Shown: positions 60,456-64,000 of the stretch, piece after piece
Layout of the letters: each line of letters begins with the position of its first letter
How positions within the stretch are numbered: position 1 is the stretch's first letter
Assembly (NCBI GenBank): GCA_050299835.1
Contig: JBNKWP010000005.1
Span: 62,001-126,000, forward strand
Direction: 5' to 3'
Length of the DNA: 64,000 nucleotides
Source of the DNA: JAJDOD01 sp050299835
Lineage (GTDB): Bacteria > Pseudomonadota > Alphaproteobacteria > Rhodobacterales > Rhodobacteraceae
Position numbers and translations under genes: made by a program
The notes under the pieces: model-generated
What the model saw: the letters and a program-made list of their open reading frames with translations, nothing else
The model's database searches: none
What the model was told of the DNA's origin: nothing

Positions 60456-61501
60456 GTTCCACCTCTCAGCGCAAGCACCACCTCGGGGCGGATCACCCCG
60501 CCCACGGCGGGCGTGACGCTGCCGCCATTGAGCGCGGCGGTCAGCAGGTCATAGCGGCCTCCTGTGGCGACAGGGGCGTGGCCGGGGGCGGCGAAACCGA
60601 AGACGAAGCCGGAGTAATACTCCAGCGTCGTCAGGCCAAAGGTGGCGTCGAAGCGGATGTCGCCAGGATCGACGCCTTTCGCTGCCAAAGCCGCGCAAAG
60701 TCTGCCGAATGCGGAGACTGCCGCAGAGATCGCTTCGCTGCCCTCGGCAACGAATTCCAGCTTTTCCAGCGCCTTGGGCAGTGCATCACGGACAGCCATC
60801 AGGCGGCGCAGCCTTGCCACATCATCGGCGGAGAGCGGCGGCGTTTCCGCTTCTTCCGCCAGCACCGCGATGCGGCGGGCAATGTCCTCGCGGGTGCGCA
60901 GGCCCACATGGGGCGCGTCTTCGCCGGGCATCTCGGGCGGCGGCGGTGCTGGTCGCGAAAACCGGTCGAGCAGAGCGTCGAACCGGGCCGGTCGCCAGAT
61001 GTGACGGAGCAGCGCGTCCTTGCGGCGTTGAGGTGTGGCGAGGCCGATGACGGCGCTCTGGATCAGGCCGAGATCGCCGATGGTGGGCGTGACGGCGAGG
61101 TCGCCGAGAGCTTCCGCAATGGCGGTAAAGACATCCGCGTCGGCGGCTTCGAGATCGGTATCGCCGATCCTCTCGTACCCGACCTGGATGTATTCGCTGG
61201 GACGGGTTTCGTCCTCCTCCTGCCGCCGGAAGACCTCGCCGGCATAGGTGTAGGAGGCACCGGCGCGACCGGTCGAAAGGTGGCGCTGAACCAGCGGCAC
61301 GGTGAAGTCGGGGCGCAGCATCATTTCGCCGCGCAACGGGTCCTGTGTCACGAAGGCGCGGGCGCGGATATCCTCGCCGTAGAGATTCAGAAGCGCCCCT
61401 GCCGGTTGCAGGATGTCAGCCTCGAAAACCTCTGCGCCACGGGATTCGAAGCCCGCACGGAGACGGTCGGCTTCGGCCCGGATGTCGGCCTTCAGGGTCA
61501 C
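60452..61501 (-). CDS. hisZ: ATP phosphoribosyltransferase regulatory subunit HisZ
   Basis: A 349-aa paralogue of the HisRS catalytic core without aminoacylation function; it activates short HisG. FESRGAEVFEADILQPAGALLNLYGEDIRARAFVT and LRPDFTVPLVQRH, then FDATFGLTTLEYYSGFVFGF and TGGRYDLL match the family. The start is GTG 61499-61501, overlapping the hisS stop (GTGA). A 25-codon upstream extension of the frame lies within hisS and is not used. Confidence 0.92.
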   Translation of the reverse strand: MTLKADIRAEADRLRAGFESRGAEVFEADILQPAGALLNLYGEDIRARAFVTQDPLRGEMMLRPDFTVPLVQRHLSTGRAGASYTYAGEVFRRQEEDETRPSEYIQVGYERIGDTDLEAADADVFTAIAEALGDLAVTPTIGDLGLIQSAVIGLATPQRRKDALLRHIWRPARFDALLDRFSRPAPPPPEMPGEDAPHVGLRTREDIARRIAVLAEEAETPPLSADDVARLRRLMAVRDALPKALEKLEFVAEGSEAISAAVSAFGRLCAALAAKGVDPGDIRFDATFGLTTLEYYSGFVFGFAAPGHAPVATGGRYDLLTAALNGGSVTPAVGGVIRPEVVLALRGGT

Positions 61502-63123
61502 CGGTTCAGGATCTCGCGGACGGTCGCGACCATCTGATCCATTGGGACTTCGACCTGTTGCTTCTGTTCCTTCCACTCCTCGACAGAGGCGGTTTCGGCG
61601 ATTTCCGCGCCGAGGATGAGGTCCTTGATCTGGACCACACCGCGCTCCGCCTCGTCGGAGCCCTGGATTATGGCGACGGGGCTCTGGCGCTTGTCGGCGT
61701 ATTTGAGCTGGTTGCCGAAGTTCTTGGGGTTGCCGAGATAGACTTCGGCGCGGATGCCTTCGCGGCGCAGCTCGGCGGCCATCTTCTGGTAGTCGGCCAT
61801 CCGCTCGCGGTCCATGACGGTGACGATAACGGGGCCGGTGGTTTCGCTGCGAAACCCCTTGTTTTCAAGGGCCGCAAGCAGTCGGTCCACGCCAATGGAG
61901 ACGCCGACAGCGGGGACAGACTGGCCGGTAAATCTTTGCACAAGGTTATCATAGCGCCCGCCGCCCGCGACGGAGCCGAACTGGCGGGGGTTACCCTTTT
62001 CGTCGGTGACCTCGAAGGTGAGTTCGGCTTCGAAGACCGGGCCGGTGTAGTAGCCGAGGCCGCGGACGACGGAGGGGTCGATGTCAATGCGGCTTGGACC
62101 ATAACCTTGGGCGACGCATAGCTCGGAAATCCGTCTAAGTTCCTGGACACCCTGCATACCTAACTCTGAATTTCCGACAAGGTCGCCCAAATAGTTCAAA
62201 GTCGCCACGTTGCGGAGATCGGCTTCATCGTCACGTACGCCAACAAGTTGCCGATAGCCTGCGTCCTTAGAGGAGGCAGCCAAGGTGAATTTAACCTCGG
62301 TTGGAGAGTCTGCCACGCCGGGTAGGTCTGCCACTTCCAAGAGTTGCTTCTCCACGTTTTCATTGGCATTCACGAACTTCATTAGGTCCCGGATCTGACT
62401 TTCGTTAAGTCCAGCCCCTTCGGTGAAATCCCCGCTCTCGTCCTTCCGGCCATCTCCGAGCAAAGCTCGCACGCCATCCGGCCCCAATCGATCCAGCTTG
62501 TCTATCGCCCGCAGCACGGTCCCCCGCGTTCGCTCGTCGTCCTCCGCGATCCCGGCAACCTCCAGCACCCCGTTCAGCACCTTGCGATTATTCACCCGGA
62601 TCACGTAATCCCCGCGCTCGATGCCCACGGCCTCCAGCGCATCCGCCAGCATCATGCAGATCTCGGCATCCGCCGCGACCGAGGCCGTGCCGACCGTGTC
62701 CGCGTCGCACTGGTAGAACTGCCGGAACCGGCCCGGCCCCGGTTTCTCGTTCCGCCAGACCGGGCCCATCGCGTAGCGGCGGTAGGGCGTCGGCAGGTCG
62801 TTGCGATGCTGGGCATAGACGCGGGCCAAGGGGGCGGTCAGGTCGTACCGCAGCGCGAGCCAGTCGCCCGGCTTCTCGCTGCCATCATCCTCCTGCCAGG
62901 CGAAGACACCCGCGTTCGGGCGGTCCACGTCCGGAAGAAACGACCCCAGCGCCTCCACCGTTTCGACAGCCGAGGATTCCAGCGCATCAAAACCATAGCG
63001 ATGATAGACCGCCGCGATCTTGTCGAGCATCGCCTTGCGCCGATCCACGTCGGCGCCGAAATAGTCGCGGAAGCCCTTTGGGGTCTCCGCCTTCGGCTTC
63101 GGGGTCTTCTTGGTCTTGGCCAT
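61498..63123 (-). CDS. hisS: Histidyl-tRNA synthetase, with a low-GC internal segment
   Basis: A 541-aa class II synthetase. Motif 1 region WLALRYDLTAPLARVYAQ, motif 2 GPVWRNEKPGPGRFRQFYQCDAD, the His-specific RGLGYYTGPVFEAEL and motif 3 SIGVDRLLAAL are intact. Codons 235-345 approximately (62100-62420) have only about 52% GC by my count (157 of 300), against 70% in 62701-62760. ATG 63123 has AAGG upstream. First gene of hisS-hisZ-hisG. Confidence 0.94.
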   Translation of the reverse strand: MAKTKKTPKPKAETPKGFRDYFGADVDRRKAMLDKIAAVYHRYGFDALESSAVETVEALGSFLPDVDRPNAGVFAWQEDDGSEKPGDWLALRYDLTAPLARVYAQHRNDLPTPYRRYAMGPVWRNEKPGPGRFRQFYQCDADTVGTASVAADAEICMMLADALEAVGIERGDYVIRVNNRKVLNGVLEVAGIAEDDERTRGTVLRAIDKLDRLGPDGVRALLGDGRKDESGDFTEGAGLNESQIRDLMKFVNANENVEKQLLEVADLPGVADSPTEVKFTLAASSKDAGYRQLVGVRDDEADLRNVATLNYLGDLVGNSELGMQGVQELRRISELCVAQGYGPSRIDIDPSVVRGLGYYTGPVFEAELTFEVTDEKGNPRQFGSVAGGGRYDNLVQRFTGQSVPAVGVSIGVDRLLAALENKGFRSETTGPVIVTVMDRERMADYQKMAAELRREGIRAEVYLGNPKNFGNQLKYADKRQSPVAIIQGSDEAERGVVQIKDLILGAEIAETASVEEWKEQKQQVEVPMDQMVATVREILNR

Positions 63124-63184
63124 CGCCTTTACCTTGGTGTCATTCTGCGTCAGGGCTTTATCCCGCGAGGGGAAGGGGAGCAAG

Positions 63185-63382
63185 ATGAGCACGGAAATCG
63201 AGGAACGTCTGGCGCATCTGGAACGCCTGACCGACGAGTTGAGCGAAGTGGTTGCCGGTCAGGCCAAGGAGATCGACCGGCTGACGGCGCGGGTGCGGAT
63301 GCTGATGGAGCGCGAGGCGGCGCGGGAGGCCGAAGGCGGCGGAGGCGTGGTGCTGGGGGACGAGACGCCGCCGCATTATTGA
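63185..63382 (+). CDS. SlyX family protein
   Basis: A 65-aa coiled coil: IEERLAHLERLTDELSEVVAGQAKEIDRLTARVRMLMERE, ending GDETPPHY. The E.R...LE......D.LN.....Q...I..L......L pattern and the PPHY end are the SlyX signature. The function is unknown. GGGGAG precedes ATG 63185. It is divergent from hisS, 61 bases apart. Confidence 0.88.
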   Translation: MSTEIEERLAHLERLTDELSEVVAGQAKEIDRLTARVRMLMEREAAREAEGGGGVVLGDETPPHY

Positions 63383-63483
63383 TTGGTGGCCCCAAGGCTA
63401 CGGGTCATATCAATGTGCAACCCGCATACAAGACTGGCTCATTTTTCCGCCGTCACGGAATCGATTCAAACCTTCGCTAGAAA

Positions 63484-63648
63484 GGCTGCGCGGGTTCCCC
63501 GACCCGTGAGGGCGGATCGGCCATCCTTGTCCCATCAGGTCCACGCTGCCTCAGCAAGCGACCAAGGTCGGTCCCTCTGACTTCATGGGCATGCATTGCC
63601 TGAACGCGATGCCCGACCCCCGGCGACCACCCTCGCCGGGGGCTTTTC
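63484..63648 (+). ncRNA. Candidate structured RNA of about 165 nt
   Basis: From a TAGAAA box (63478-63483, possible -10) to the terminator at 63617-63647 there is no good ORF, but several complementary parts exist: CGGGT-tccccg-ACCCG at the 5' end, CCTTG with CAAGG in the middle, and GGGCAT with ATGCCC before the terminator. The terminator is 235 bases beyond the slyX stop, too far for a usual slyX 3' end. The size and layout are 6S-like, but I cannot identify it. Confidence 0.4.
63617..63647 (+). terminator. Strong intrinsic terminator
   Basis: CCCCCGGCG-accaccct-CGCCGGGGG is a perfect 9-bp stem followed by CTTTTCATTTT. It ends a plus-strand transcript: slyX or a separate RNA. Confidence 0.9.
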
Positions 63649-63730
63649 ATTTTCGAACAGATGCGGTGCAAAATTCCCTGCTTTTGCGCGGTGGCGCACG
63701 AAGCTATCTTTCTGGGAAAGGAGAATTGCC

Positions 63731-64000
63731 ATGACGCGCAAAGCAGACCCCGGCATGACAGTGGGACATGTTCATCTGAAGGTCTCGGATCTCGACCGGT
63801 CTGTGCAATGGTATGGGCGGGTGCTGGGCTTCGACCTGATGCAGAAATTCGGCGACAGCGCCGCTTTCATGAGTGCGGGCGGCTATCACCATCACCTTGG
63901 CCTGAACACCTGGCACAGCGAAGGCGGGCCACCGCCGCATCCCAGAGCGACCGGGCTTTACCACGTCGCGTTCCTCTACCCGAGCCGCGCAGCGCTTGGT
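63731..64000 (+). CDS. Glyoxalase/VOC family protein (partial)
   Basis: The frame from ATG 63731 is open to the window end (90 codons). It reads TVGHVHLKVSDLDRSVQWYGRVLGFDLM, then GGYHHHLGLNTWHSEG and GLYHVAFLYPSR, typical of vicinal-oxygen-chelate dioxygenases of the CatE/BphC-like type. H13 or H15 and the later His/Glu would bind metal. AAAGGAG lies upstream. The C-terminal part is outside the window. Confidence 0.85.
   Translation, partial: MTRKADPGMTVGHVHLKVSDLDRSVQWYGRVLGFDLMQKFGDSAAFMSAGGYHHHLGLNTWHSEGGPPPHPRATGLYHVAFLYPSRAALG

Larger units (their letters stand above)
63383..63730 (+). other. Intergenic region with candidate RNA
   Basis: This 348-base stretch between slyX and the glyoxalase gene has no supported protein gene. 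Its second half holds a candidate structured RNA that ends in a strong intrinsic terminator; the last 70 bases are the glyoxalase leader with GGAAAGGAG. Confidence 0.6.

Noticed and set aside
63484..63648. SRP (4.5S) RNA identity for the candidate RNA
   Set aside because: CAGGTCC is present but the conserved GGAAGGAAGCA part that must follow is missing.

Overview
The window is a GC-rich (roughly 60-67% in most genes) stretch of a Rhodobacterales/Roseobacter-type alphaproteobacterial chromosome. The inference rests on the gene set: short-form HisG with HisZ, class II ribonucleotide reductase NrdJ, ETF-ubiquinone oxidoreductase, DUF1127/DUF465/DUF1489 proteins, a Hint-domain protein, a sulfite dehydrogenase of the SoeABC type, PHB genes and the short dispersed intergenic repeats. 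No rRNA, tRNA, CRISPR array, transposase or phage gene was found.

Layout. 1-4.4 kb: a partial Ser/Thr protein kinase, a TrmH-family RNA methyltransferase and the ABC-F factor EttA. 4.4-5.8 kb: a low-GC islet with an HTH/DUF433 antitoxin-like gene and a PIN-like toxin gene, bounded by hairpins and a REP-like pair. 5.8-11.9 kb: small membrane proteins, two cold-shock genes sharing a conserved 5' leader box, an EamA exporter plus a GST, a ParA-like ATPase, an SRAP protein lacking its catalytic Cys2, and a RidA homologue. 12.1-20.8 kb: a co-directional cluster with an NMT1/THI5-like ABC importer, a cytosine-deaminase-like amidohydrolase, an FAD-linked oxidase, two flavodoxin-fold NAD(P)H oxidoreductases, a 2-oxoglutarate/Fe(II) oxygenase and a creatininase-family hydrolase. 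It looks like uptake and breakdown of an unidentified N-heterocycle. A candidate small RNA with its own promoter and terminator lies inside it on the minus strand. 20.8-26.7 kb: sulfite dehydrogenase genes soeA, soeB and soeC with a DUF6882-like gene embedded.

26.7-45 kb is mostly housekeeping: phaA-phaB (PHB synthesis), an amidase, TrmN6, a polyprenyl diphosphate synthase, ispE, a TPR protein, ETF-QO, a large HEAT-like protein, greA, a matrixin-like protease, smpB, an ion channel, dapA and a lytic transglycosylase. 45-54.8 kb: dinB with an N-terminal zinc-ribbon-like extension, a Gfo/Idh oxidoreductase, then the minus-strand urease locus (ureD-A-x-B-GNAT-mini ORF-ACP-like-C ... DUF1127-x-E-F-G). 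The extra genes interleaved with the urease genes are tightly coupled by start/stop overlaps. 54.9-64 kb: ispD, a Hint protein, nrdJ, DUF1489, the hisS-hisZ-hisG operon, slyX, a candidate non-coding RNA ending in a strong intrinsic terminator, and the start of a glyoxalase/VOC gene.

Most unusual points: extra coupled genes in the urease operon, including an ACP-like protein with Asp at the phosphopantetheine Ser position; the Cys2-less SRAP protein; two candidate ncRNAs; an 11-bp phased repeat inside the ABC operon; a low-GC mosaic segment inside hisS; and dispersed stop-proximal repeats, one of which supplies the last codons of hisG.
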